Shown here one piece after another: positions 45,281 to 53,162 of a stretch of 64,000 nt of DNA. Where the stretch lies: positions 94,482 through 158,481 of the forward strand of contig QHVT01000013.1 in assembly GCA_003223645.1 (NCBI GenBank). The letters run 5' to 3'. Source of the stretch: Acidobacteriota bacterium. GTDB taxonomy: Bacteria > Acidobacteriota > Thermoanaerobaculia > Gp7-AA8. A program made the position numbers and the translations under genes. Below the pieces are notes generated by a model, which was not told the origin of the DNA, made no database searches, and saw only the letters and a program-made list of their open reading frames with translations. The stretch's first letter is position 1. Each line of letters starts with the position of its first letter.

Positions 45281-47052
45281 GAGAGCCCCAGTCGTCGCAC
45301 CTTCAGTGCGAGTCCGTTGCGGGTGATGCCGAGCAGCCGTGCCGCGGCGCTACGGTTGCCGTTGCACTGTGCGAGCGCTTGCGAGATGGCGCCGCGCTCG
45401 AGCAATTCGACCTGCAGTTGCAGCGGCGCGAGCGGTTGGGGCGGCGGAGATTGCGCCACCACGGCGTCGGGAGCGCGTGGCGGCGAATTCGGAGGCGGAT
45501 TCAGTTCGAAGTGCGATGCATCGAGAAGCCCGTTCGGCTCGCAGATCAGCATCGCCCGCTGGACCTGATTCCGCAATTCGCGGATGTTCCCCGGCCAGTC
45601 GTAGTCGATCAAGGCCGCGAGCGCGGAGCGGCTGATACCCCGTACGTTCTTGTGGTGACGCGCGGCGGCCTCGTTCGCGAATGCCAGCGTGAGCCCGGGG
45701 ATATCCTCGCGCCGGTCGCGCAATGCGGGGAGGTCGAACCGTAGGGTGCTCAGGCGATAGTACAAGTCGGGGCGGAATGCGCCGTCGCGCGACAGTTGGA
45801 GGAGATTGCGGTTCGACGCGGCGATCACGCGAAGATGAATCGGACGCGGATTCACGGCACCGAGCGGAAGAATCTCGCGCTCCTGAAGGACGCGCAGCAG
45901 CTTGGCCTGAAGGCGGTCCGGAAGCTCGCCGATCTCGTCGAGGAAGAGCGAACCGCGCTCCGCCTGCGCAAAGCGGCCTGGCCTCGGGTCGACGCCCGTC
46001 GCAACGCGGCCGTGCACGCCGAACAGCTCCGCCTCCAGCAGCTCTGACGGAATTGCGGCGCAATTAATGGCCACGAACGGTCCCGCGGCGTTTCTTCCGG
46101 CGGTGTGAACGAGCCGTGCAAAGAGCTCTTTCCCCGTGCCCGTCTCTCCCGTGAGCAGCACGTCCAGATCGCTTTCTGCAGTGGCGCGGAGCTGGTCCAT
46201 CGCCGCGCGCATGCGCGCGGACGATCCGATGACCATTGAATCGGGAACGGGCAGGCGCGCTTCGGTCGAAGCCCCGGCAGCCGCCGGCTCGGACTCCGGT
46301 CCAAAGGATTTGCACGCCAGATATTCAATGAAGTCGAGTTGCCATTGTGCCGGGCACTGATCGGGCCCGAAGATCGCCATGCACCAGCGCCGGCCGTGAA
46401 CCGACTCGACGACGTTGGCGGACTGTCGTCTCGTGGTCTGCCGTCTGCGCCTGCCGGGGACGATTCGTTTCAGAACCTCTTCGTCCGGAAGGGAGCCCGC
46501 AATCGATCGAATTGCGATTTTGCCGTCTTCGGCCCAAGTCCCGATCGCCATCGTTTGGGCGGAGAGGACTTCGCGCGCTTCGTTCAGTCTCACGCTGAGG
46601 GTCCGTAGAAATGCGCGGTGCGACATTCCCTCATAATTGCGAACGAGTTGTAGTGCCGCCGCCGGGCCGCCGGTCGAGGAGTCATGCTCGGTTCCGGTCT
46701 CCTCGGATAACAAGCTGGCGGCGGTCTCCGCGACCTCGAGCGCGATCTGCAGGTCGGACGTCCGCGCTTCCTCGAGCGACAGCGTGGCGCGGCCGACGCG
46801 AATCGTGGCATTGAGAGGCAATTCCGCCGACGTCACTGCCGCGCCGTCGACCACGAGCAGGTTCTTGGACCCGAGGTCGCGAATCAGAGCACCGCGCTCC
46901 GTTCGCTCGATCTGTGCATGCCGCCGAGAAATGCCTGGGAAAGGCACGTACAGGTCGTTATCGGGCGCCGAGCCCAAACGAAGAACGCGTCCGGAGACGA
47001 GCTCGAAACGGAGAACCTGACCCGCGTAGCGAGCCACAATGCACGCTTGCAC
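45277..47052 (-). CDS. FHA-domain sigma-54 activator (bEBP)
   Basis: A 591-residue regulator. It has an N-terminal FHA domain (about 15-95, with LRLGSAPDNDLYV and GISRRHAQIE), a GAF-like or linker region (about 100-265), an AAA+ domain (Walker A GETGTGKE, Walker B SLFLDEIGEL) and a C-terminal Fis-type helix-turn-helix (NRSAAARLLGITRNGLALK). The loop that normally reads GAFTGA and touches sigma-54 is degenerate here (GRVATGVD), so activation may be unusual or lost. It is coupled to the Ser/Thr kinase gene and is the likely regulator of the secreted VWA/CHAT genes downstream. Confidence 0.9.
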   Translation of the reverse strand: MQACIVARYAGQVLRFELVSGRVLRLGSAPDNDLYVPFPGISRRHAQIERTERGALIRDLGSKNLLVVDGAAVTSAELPLNATIRVGRATLSLEEARTSDLQIALEVAETAASLLSEETGTEHDSSTGGPAAALQLVRNYEGMSHRAFLRTLSVRLNEAREVLSAQTMAIGTWAEDGKIAIRSIAGSLPDEEVLKRIVPGRRRRQTTRRQSANVVESVHGRRWCMAIFGPDQCPAQWQLDFIEYLACKSFGPESEPAAAGASTEARLPVPDSMVIGSSARMRAAMDQLRATAESDLDVLLTGETGTGKELFARLVHTAGRNAAGPFVAINCAAIPSELLEAELFGVHGRVATGVDPRPGRFAQAERGSLFLDEIGELPDRLQAKLLRVLQEREILPLGAVNPRPIHLRVIAASNRNLLQLSRDGAFRPDLYYRLSTLRFDLPALRDRREDIPGLTLAFANEAAARHHKNVRGISRSALAALIDYDWPGNIRELRNQVQRAMLICEPNGLLDASHFELNPPPNSPPRAPDAVVAQSPPPQPLAPLQLQVELLERGAISQALAQCNGNRSAAARLLGITRNGLALKVRRLGLS

Positions 47053-47201
47053 GCATGAAGAGACACGGATCGAAGAGAGTTTGGCGTCCGGGGTCTGGCG
47101 AAGTCACCTTCCCGCAGTCATTCACGAGAGCCGCGGCCGCGTCGTTTCACAAAGCGTCGAGATCACGCCGGGAGTGCCTCACATCACGCACGATGTAAGA
47201 A

Positions 47202-48176
47202 TCATCCAAACACATCCCTCCGCACGAACACCGCATACGCCACCACCAACGCCCCCGCCGCCCACCCGCCCAGCAGCAGGATGCAGAACGTCATCGACAT
47301 GCCGTCGTATGGCGGCGCTTGGCCGCTGTAGTAGTCCGCCACTGGCAGCGCGCTGACGAACAGGTATTTGCCGGCGGTCCAGTCCGGAGAGACGCGCGTG
47401 AGGATCGTGCCGCCGATGAGCGACGCGAGCATGGTTCCGATCGATGCGGCGGACGATTTGAAGAGGACGGACAGCATCAGCGAGATCGACGCGACGGCCA
47501 GCAATGCGTACCACTCCAGGCCGAAGGCGAGGAGGGCGTCGTGCCAGAGCGGGAGTTGGCGGACGGTGGTGACGTTGACGGTGTCGCCGGTGAGCTGGAA
47601 GCCGTTGAAGGACGGCGCGTCCCAGCCACCTGGCGGCAGAACGGGGGCGGTGACGGCGTAGGCGAGGAGTGCGCCGATGAGGAGCGTGAGCGATGCGAAG
47701 AGCCAGAGGGTGACGAGTTTCGCGGTGAGGATTTTCCATCTCCGCACGGGTCTTGTGAGCAGTAACTTGTCCGTACCTTCGGCGTTTTCGGCGGAGACGA
47801 TGTCGCTGCCGAGGACCGCGATCAGCAGCGGGAGGAGAAGGAAGCCGGCGGCGTTGGCGAAGGTGCGCACGACGAGCGGCGCGGTCGGTTGTTCGGGGTT
47901 GATGCCGCTGTCGAGGTAGAACTGCAGGCGTCGCATCTCGGCGCGCATGGAGCGCGCCCAGGAGTCATTCAGTCGGCCGCGGCGCAATCGATTCTCGTAG
48001 CGCGCGATGCGCTCCTGCAGGTCGGCGCGCCAGTTCGCGTTGCGCGTCTCGCGCAGCGTTTTGTATTGCGAGTACGAGACGAGCGAGAGGATGACGAAGA
48101 GGATGGCGACGACGATCGCGAATCGCCGCCGCCGAAGCAGTTTCAGCGTCTCGTTCTGCAGAAGTGCGACGTACAT
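47202..48176 (-). CDS. ABC-2 type transporter permease
   Basis: A 324-residue membrane protein. From ATG 48176 there is one N-terminal helix (about 19-38), a coiled cytosolic or periplasmic segment rich in Arg and Glu (about 45-95), then five more helices (for example FLLLPLLIAVLGSDIVSAE and CILLLGGWAAGALVVAYAVF). The motif SAENAEGTDKLLLTRPVRR is typical of ABC-2 permeases such as the NatB/YhaP group. The likely ATPase partner is encoded at 49503-50312, two genes away. Confidence 0.87.
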   Translation of the reverse strand: MYVALLQNETLKLLRRRRFAIVVAILFVILSLVSYSQYKTLRETRNANWRADLQERIARYENRLRRGRLNDSWARSMRAEMRRLQFYLDSGINPEQPTAPLVVRTFANAAGFLLLPLLIAVLGSDIVSAENAEGTDKLLLTRPVRRWKILTAKLVTLWLFASLTLLIGALLAYAVTAPVLPPGGWDAPSFNGFQLTGDTVNVTTVRQLPLWHDALLAFGLEWYALLAVASISLMLSVLFKSSAASIGTMLASLIGGTILTRVSPDWTAGKYLFVSALPVADYYSGQAPPYDGMSMTFCILLLGGWAAGALVVAYAVFVRRDVFG

Positions 48177-48186
48177 TGCGCGATTC

Positions 48187-48299
48187 TCGGAGAGCGGGCG
48201 TCCCGCCCGCAACGATCGGGCATCTTGCCCGGTCGTATTGCAGCGACAGCGTCGGGCGAGACGCCCGCCGCAAGCGGGCGGGACGCCCGCGCTCCTCTA
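48187..48299. repeat. Palindromic GCGTCCCGCCCGC element
   Basis: GAGAGCGGGCGTCCCGCCCG at the left and GCGGGCGGGACGCCCGCGCTC at the right form long arms, with internal inverted units around GGCATCTTGCCC. It fills the gap between the permease and membrane protein genes. Confidence 0.85.
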
Positions 48300-48308
48300 A
48301 TCAGTTCA

Positions 48309-48869
48309 TCAGTGCGGCCACAGCCAGCCGAATGTCCCCGCGGTCAGCGCTGCGTAAATCAGGCCATCGATCGTCGACTTGATCGTTTGCGACCACGCGC
48401 GCTTGTACCAGATCGACATCTGCCACAGCGCGATGACGTAGCAGCAGAACGCCGTCGTGCCCGCGAACTTGAACACGCGGATGTACATCGTGCCCGGAGG
48501 CAGCGCGCGTCCGGTCACCAGCGCGACGAAGATGCCGACGACGATGCAGTACAGGAACCAGAGGACGAGCGGCTGCGCCATCCCCATCGGTCCCGGCTTC
48601 AGCACCGTCATCATCAGCACCGGTCCCTCATTCATCTTCTCCTGAAACTCTGGCGTCTTCATGTCGGCGTGAGTCGCCGCGCGCGGCACGAGGTAATCGC
48701 CCGGCGGAATGCCGAGCGGCGCGAACGCCGCGCGCAGCGCTTCCTGGTTCGGCACCGCCGGATAGTCCTTGCGATGCCACAGCGGAGCCATGTGAATCAT
48801 GGAGCTGGCGATGAACACAAATACGGCTGAAACGAGGATGGGAAGCCAGAGCGCAGTCAGAGCGGTCAT
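48309..48869 (-). CDS. Membrane protein of unknown function
   Basis: A 186-residue protein with four hydrophobic helices (about 6-28, 100-120, 132-152 and 168-184) and a hydrophilic loop between the first two containing PAVPNQEALRAAFAPLGIPP and YLVPRAATHADMKTPEF. The repeating layout resembles small uncharacterised membrane proteins seen near exporters. No active-site motif is visible. It is on the same strand as the ABC-2 permease. Confidence 0.75.
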   Translation of the reverse strand: MTALTALWLPILVSAVFVFIASSMIHMAPLWHRKDYPAVPNQEALRAAFAPLGIPPGDYLVPRAATHADMKTPEFQEKMNEGPVLMMTVLKPGPMGMAQPLVLWFLYCIVVGIFVALVTGRALPPGTMYIRVFKFAGTTAFCCYVIALWQMSIWYKRAWSQTIKSTIDGLIYAALTAGTFGWLWPH

Positions 48870-49034
48870 GAGACGCCTCCTGTGTCGAATGATGGACGAT
48901 GGACTTCGATCAGCTTAGCACGCGCCGCCAGCCGCCTTCCGCGGCCGAAGGTCGACACTCCTTGTCAAATTTTCTACACGAAGGATCGGCGTCACGCCTT
49001 CGAACTTGCTCATGCCGGTACAATCTCACACGTC

Positions 49035-49502
49035 ATGCGCAAACTCCTGTTGCTGTGTTGCGTCGTCGCATTCGCGCGCTGCGCGACCGTGCATCACGGT
49101 CCGATGCAGCGGATTCACGTCGGCAGCGATCCCGCCGGAGCGACGGTGACGACGAAGGAGTGCGGCGCGGGCGCGACGAAGATCGCGCACACGGACGCGG
49201 TCGTGTGGGTGAATCGTCGCGCGACGCATTGCGCGCTCACGATCAGCGCGACGGGATTCGAGCCGCAGACGGTCGAGTTGCATCGCGAAGTCTCACCGCG
49301 CACTGCAGGCAACGCGAATGCGGTCCGCGGGATGTGCTACGGCGATGTGCTCAACTGCCGCAGCTTCGGCGATCTGCTCGCCGCGGTGTTCTTCGGAGGG
49401 ATCGTCGGCGGAGCGGGAGTCGGCGTCGACGCCGCGACCGGCGCGATGTTCGAGCAGCAGCCGAACGAAGTGCACGTCGAGCTCGTGCCGGCGTCGCAGT
49501 AG
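49035..49502 (+). CDS. Small PEGA-like lipoprotein
   Basis: A 155-residue exported protein. Starting at ATG 49035, the signal segment LLLLCCVVAFARC ends in a possible lipobox. The middle part (IHVGSDPAGATVTTKECG, then THCALTISATGFEPQTVEL) resembles a PEGA-type surface domain. The end contains a Gly-rich hydrophobic segment (FFGGIVGGAGVGVDAATGAM) like a membrane-spanning glycine zipper. It is convergent with and abuts the ABC ATPase gene. A longer frame from 48882 is not supported by a ribosome binding site. Confidence 0.75.
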   Translation: MRKLLLLCCVVAFARCATVHHGPMQRIHVGSDPAGATVTTKECGAGATKIAHTDAVVWVNRRATHCALTISATGFEPQTVELHREVSPRTAGNANAVRGMCYGDVLNCRSFGDLLAAVFFGGIVGGAGVGVDAATGAMFEQQPNEVHVELVPASQ

Positions 49503-50312
49503 TCACCCCACCGTTTCCCCTCCCGTCGTCTCGAGAAACATCTCCTCGAGTGTCTGCATCCGCTCGCTTTCGCGCAGGTTTGCATCGATCCCATGCTCCC
49601 GCAGGATCGCGCCGGCGCGCTCGGAGTCGTCGGCGCGGATCTCGACGATCTTCTTTCGCGCGATGAGCTCGCGCACCGTTCCCTCGCGCAGAATTTTTCC
49701 TTTGTGAATGATCGCCACGCGATCGCACGTCAGCTCGACCTCGGCCAGCAAATGGCTCGACACGAAGATCGCCATCTGCTTCTCCGCGGCGAGCGTTCGC
49801 AGCAGCTCGCGGATCTCGCGGATGCCGGCGGGATCGAGTCCGTTCGCGGGCTCGTCGAGGATCAGCACGCGCGGATTGCCGAGGAGCGCCTGCGCGATGC
49901 CGAGGCGCTGGCGCATGCCGAGGGAGTAGGTGCCGACGCGCTGATCGAGACGGTGCGAGAGATTGACGAACGATGCGACGCGCTCGATCTCGTCGTGATG
50001 CACGCCAAGCATGCGCGCGAAGTGCTCGAGGTTCTCGCGCCCGCTCATGAAGCGATAGAGATCGGGATTCTCGACGATGCAGCCGATGCAGCGCAGCGCG
50101 TTTTCGAAGTCGCGCCGCAGATCGTAGCCGCAGATCGTCACGCTGCCGTGGGTAGGGCGGATGAGACCGACGAGCATGCGGATCGTCGTCGTCTTTCCGG
50201 CGCCGTTCGGCCCGAGGAAGCCGAACACTTCGCCGGGATGCAGCTCGAACGAGACGTCGTCGACGATCGTCCGCTTGCCGATCACTTTCGTGAGATGCGA
50301 TGCGACGAGCAC
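49503..50312 (-). CDS. ABC transporter ATP-binding protein (ABC-2 type)
   Basis: A 269-residue ATPase from GTG 50312 with Walker A GPNGAGKTT, signature YSLGMRQRLGIAQALLG, Walker B LILDEPANGLDPAG and H-loop SSHLLAEVE. This pattern fits the CcmA/NatA group that works with ABC-2 permeases, so the permease at 47202-48176 is its probable partner. The C-terminal extension (about 215-269) is typical of this group. The frame is open further upstream but that part lies in a repeat. Confidence 0.93.
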   Translation of the reverse strand: MLVASHLTKVIGKRTIVDDVSFELHPGEVFGFLGPNGAGKTTTIRMLVGLIRPTHGSVTICGYDLRRDFENALRCIGCIVENPDLYRFMSGRENLEHFARMLGVHHDEIERVASFVNLSHRLDQRVGTYSLGMRQRLGIAQALLGNPRVLILDEPANGLDPAGIREIRELLRTLAAEKQMAIFVSSHLLAEVELTCDRVAIIHKGKILREGTVRELIARKKIVEIRADDSERAGAILREHGIDANLRESERMQTLEEMFLETTGGETVG

Positions 50313-50337
50313 GCATGCATGGTAGCGAAAAGCACCG

Positions 50338-50427
50338 TCATCCTGAGCCGCGTAGACGGCGAAGGATCTCAAACTTCGTGCATCGTATTTCGAGATCCTT
50401 CGTCGCGCTTCGCCGACTCAGGATGAC
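50338..50427. repeat. Dispersed palindromic repeat, CATCCTGAG type
   Basis: CATCCTGAGCCGCGTAGACG and the inverse CGCTTCGCCGACTCAGGATG enclose a second inverted pair, GAAGGATCTC / GAGATCCTTC. It separates the divergent ATPase and SGNH hydrolase genes. Confidence 0.85.
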
Positions 50428-50443
50428 GTACGATCATCCGCGA

Positions 50444-51208
50444 ATGCGCCGCTTCTTCCTCTGGTATCTCCCGCTCTTTGCCGCGCTCGCGGGCGCGGCC
50501 GTGTTCGCGTGGGGATTCGTCGCGTATCTGCGCGGCGACACCGGAACGCCAATCGATCTCGCGTCGCCCGCGCCGCGCGCGGCTACGCCCGCGGCTCCGT
50601 CGAACATCCTCACGCCGATCATGATCGGCGACTCGCTCGCGCGCGGCGCCGGCGACGAGTCCGGCCTCGGCATCCCCGGCCGTCTCGATCAGGAGCTGCG
50701 CGCTCGCAAGATCCGCGCGCGCCGCACCACGAACCTCGGCATCAACGGCGCGCGCACGCCTGACCTGCTGCGCGAGCTCGATCGTCCGAACGTACAGCAG
50801 CTGATCGCGAACTCGAACGTGGTCATCGTCTCGATCGGCGGCAACGATTTGTGGGGCGGCGCGGATTGGCGCACGGCCACGCCTCCGAATCCCGATGCGA
50901 CGATGGATAACGTGCTCGATCAAATCGACGCCGCGATCAAGAAGATCCGCGCGCGCAATCCGCGTGCGCGCATTTTCTTCGTCGCGCTGTACAACCCGTT
51001 CGTGCAGTCGCCGTTCGGCAATCAGCTGTCGATGTTCGTCAATCGCTGGAACGCGCGCCTCCTCACGCGCTTCGCCGCCGATCCGAATTTCACGCTCGTC
51101 GAGACGTCCGATTTGTTCGCGCATCATGACCGCCTCGCCCTCGATCGATTTCATCCGAACGGCGAGGGGTACGAGTTGATCGCACGCAGAATTGCGGAAG
51201 CGTTCTGA
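50444..51208 (+). CDS. SGNH/GDSL-family hydrolase
   Basis: A 254-residue membrane-anchored or exported esterase. From ATG 50444 it has one N-terminal helix (FFLWYLPLFAALAGAAVFAW). Block I is IMIGDSLARGAG (nucleophile Ser), block III VVIVSIGGNDLWGG (oxyanion Gly and Asn), and block V DRFHPNGEGYELIARRI (catalytic Asp and His). These are the complete catalytic set of the SGNH family. The substrate is an ester but not identifiable. ATG 50423 is an alternative start inside the repeat. Confidence 0.9.
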   Translation: MRRFFLWYLPLFAALAGAAVFAWGFVAYLRGDTGTPIDLASPAPRAATPAAPSNILTPIMIGDSLARGAGDESGLGIPGRLDQELRARKIRARRTTNLGINGARTPDLLRELDRPNVQQLIANSNVVIVSIGGNDLWGGADWRTATPPNPDATMDNVLDQIDAAIKKIRARNPRARIFFVALYNPFVQSPFGNQLSMFVNRWNARLLTRFAADPNFTLVETSDLFAHHDRLALDRFHPNGEGYELIARRIAEAF

Positions 51209-51229
51209 CGTACCATTGCTCGCAGGTCC

Positions 51230-52882
51230 GTGCACCAAAAAATCACGTCGGGAATCGTTGCGCGTCCGATCGGCGAGGCCTTCGACTGGCTGACGACGCC
51301 GGGGTTTTGGCCGCGTGTGTCGCCGGTCTCGCTGGCGATCGAGGCCGAGGATCCGTGGCGTCCGCTGCGCGTTGGGGATCGCTTTCGCGAGCGCGCGCAC
51401 GTCGCGTTGTGGCGCGGGCATTTCGATTGGGTCGTGGACGCCGTCGAGCGGCCGCATCGCTGCGTGCTGACGGCGGTCACGGGCGGCGACACGGTGCTCA
51501 GCAAGTTGACGGGGCACATTCCCGCGCGGCTCGAGATCACGTTGGAGAGCGACGGCGATTCGACGCGGATCACGCGCGCGGCGAGTCATCCGGCGCTCGC
51601 GGAGGTCGTCGGATTCGGACACGCGTTCGATCATGCGTGCGACGTGACGATGCAGACCATCGTCGCGACGCTGAACAATCCACTTCTCTTCGGGCCGCGT
51701 CCCGATTCGACGGCGGAGTCGCTGCTGCATGAAGCGGATCCGCTTGCCGACGACGCGGCGGCCGCGCTCATTTCAGCCGCCGGCGATTGCAGCGCGCTCG
51801 AGTCGCTCGTCGCGAGTCTCGATCGCGGCGATCCGCCGGACGCGGACGTGCCGGAAGCAGTGCGGCGTTTTCTCGATGCAACGGAGCAGCGTCCCGCCTG
51901 GGCGTGCGAGTCGCGGCTCGTTGCGGCGTCGGAGATTTTTCTCGAGTGGGGCGTGCTCTCCGTCGCCGCGCACATCTGCGCAAGCCTGCCGGAGACGTAT
52001 CAGCTGCCGCCGACGGCGAAGCTGCTCGATCTCACGCGGCAGCTCGATGCCGATCCGCATCACGTCGACCGCCGCCTCTGGTTCACCGTGCGCATGTGCT
52101 TCGACGTGCTCACCGAGCACGGACTCGACGCGAACGGACGCGGACGTCTCGCGCTGCAGCGCCTTCGACTGCTGCACGCGATGGTGCGTTTGTTCGTGCA
52201 GCGCCGGCTCGAAACGCCGCATCGACTCTCGCAACTCGCGACGCGCGGTTTGTGGGACTCGGACGCAGGGCAGCCGATCAGCCAGCTCGAGCTGCTGCAC
52301 ACGCTGCTCACGTTCTCGCACGGCGTCGTGCGCTCGTTCGCGATTTTCGGCGTCGAGCTGACTCCGTATCAGCGCGAGTCGTACATCCATATCTGGAACG
52401 TCGCCGGCGCGCTCCTCGGCATCCGCCCGGAGCTGTTGCCGCGCGATGCGGACGACGCGGCGCGCATCTTCGAAGGCATCAAGCAGCGCTTCGGCGGCGC
52501 GACCGACGCCGCGCCGCGACTCGGACGCGGCCTCGTCGAATTCTGGACCGGACTCTTTCCGGAGATGATCCGCAAGGAAGCGAGTGAGCTGATGCAGTTC
52601 GTGATCTCGATGCTGCTCACGCCCGAGACCGCGCACATCAACGGATTCGACGACCTGCCATCGTTCTCACCGAAGTCCGCGAACGCGCTCCGACATTTTC
52701 TCGCCGGCGTCGATCGCATCGGCTCGCATTTGTTCAGCGACGTCCCGCCCGTGCAGCAAGCCGCGGCGCTGTTCGTGTCGCTGCTGATGCGCAAGGCGAG
52801 CGAAGCCTACGAAGACAAGAGCGGGATCTTTGACATCCCGGAGAAGCTTTATTCGCGGTGGTGTGGAGTTGTGGCGACGTGA
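51230..52882 (+). CDS. SRPBCC domain fused to an MpaB/Lcp-like oxygenase
   Basis: A 550-residue fusion. Residues about 1-150 have the shape of a START/SRPBCC ligand-binding domain (PIGEAFDWLTTPGFWPRVSP, then RLEITLESDGDSTRITR). Residues about 240-540 match the oxygenase MpaB/latex-clearing-protein family: LWDSDAGQPISQLELLHTLL, then SHGVVRSFAIFGVELTPYQR, then IWNVAGALLGIRPELLP. Known members bind heme b and cleave terpenoid or rubber chains. No signal peptide is present. It heads the cluster leading to the FAD oxidoreductase. GTG 51230 lacks a strong ribosome binding site. Confidence 0.78.
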   Translation: MHQKITSGIVARPIGEAFDWLTTPGFWPRVSPVSLAIEAEDPWRPLRVGDRFRERAHVALWRGHFDWVVDAVERPHRCVLTAVTGGDTVLSKLTGHIPARLEITLESDGDSTRITRAASHPALAEVVGFGHAFDHACDVTMQTIVATLNNPLLFGPRPDSTAESLLHEADPLADDAAAALISAAGDCSALESLVASLDRGDPPDADVPEAVRRFLDATEQRPAWACESRLVAASEIFLEWGVLSVAAHICASLPETYQLPPTAKLLDLTRQLDADPHHVDRRLWFTVRMCFDVLTEHGLDANGRGRLALQRLRLLHAMVRLFVQRRLETPHRLSQLATRGLWDSDAGQPISQLELLHTLLTFSHGVVRSFAIFGVELTPYQRESYIHIWNVAGALLGIRPELLPRDADDAARIFEGIKQRFGGATDAAPRLGRGLVEFWTGLFPEMIRKEASELMQFVISMLLTPETAHINGFDDLPSFSPKSANALRHFLAGVDRIGSHLFSDVPPVQQAAALFVSLLMRKASEAYEDKSGIFDIPEKLYSRWCGVVAT

Positions 52883-52944
52883 GGACGAACACGTTTATCG
52901 GCTCTTCACGTGTCGTGCAGAACGGAAGCTCTGCGTGCACGGCA

Positions 52945-53080
52945 CAGGAATGCAGAACGCAGGATGCAGAATGCAGAAGTAAGAAACCCGCCCACCGGGA
53001 GTGTGCCGATCGAACACCGTCACTGTTTGGGCGTGCTTCTCAATTCTGCCTTCTGCATTCTGCCTTCTGCATTCCCGGCC
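52945..53080. repeat. Dispersed palindromic repeat, GCAGAATGCAGAA type
   Basis: GCAGAACGCAGGATGCAGAA units are followed by inverted TTCTGCCTTCTGCATTCTGC units, with a 50-bp centre. A diverged copy lies at 61920-62010. Confidence 0.85.
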
Positions 53081-53162
53081 GGTGCGCGACGATCACGCAA
53101 TCACCACCGCTCGGCCGCCATTCCGTGAACGCCTTGTCTCTGTTCGCTTCATAGGAGGAACC

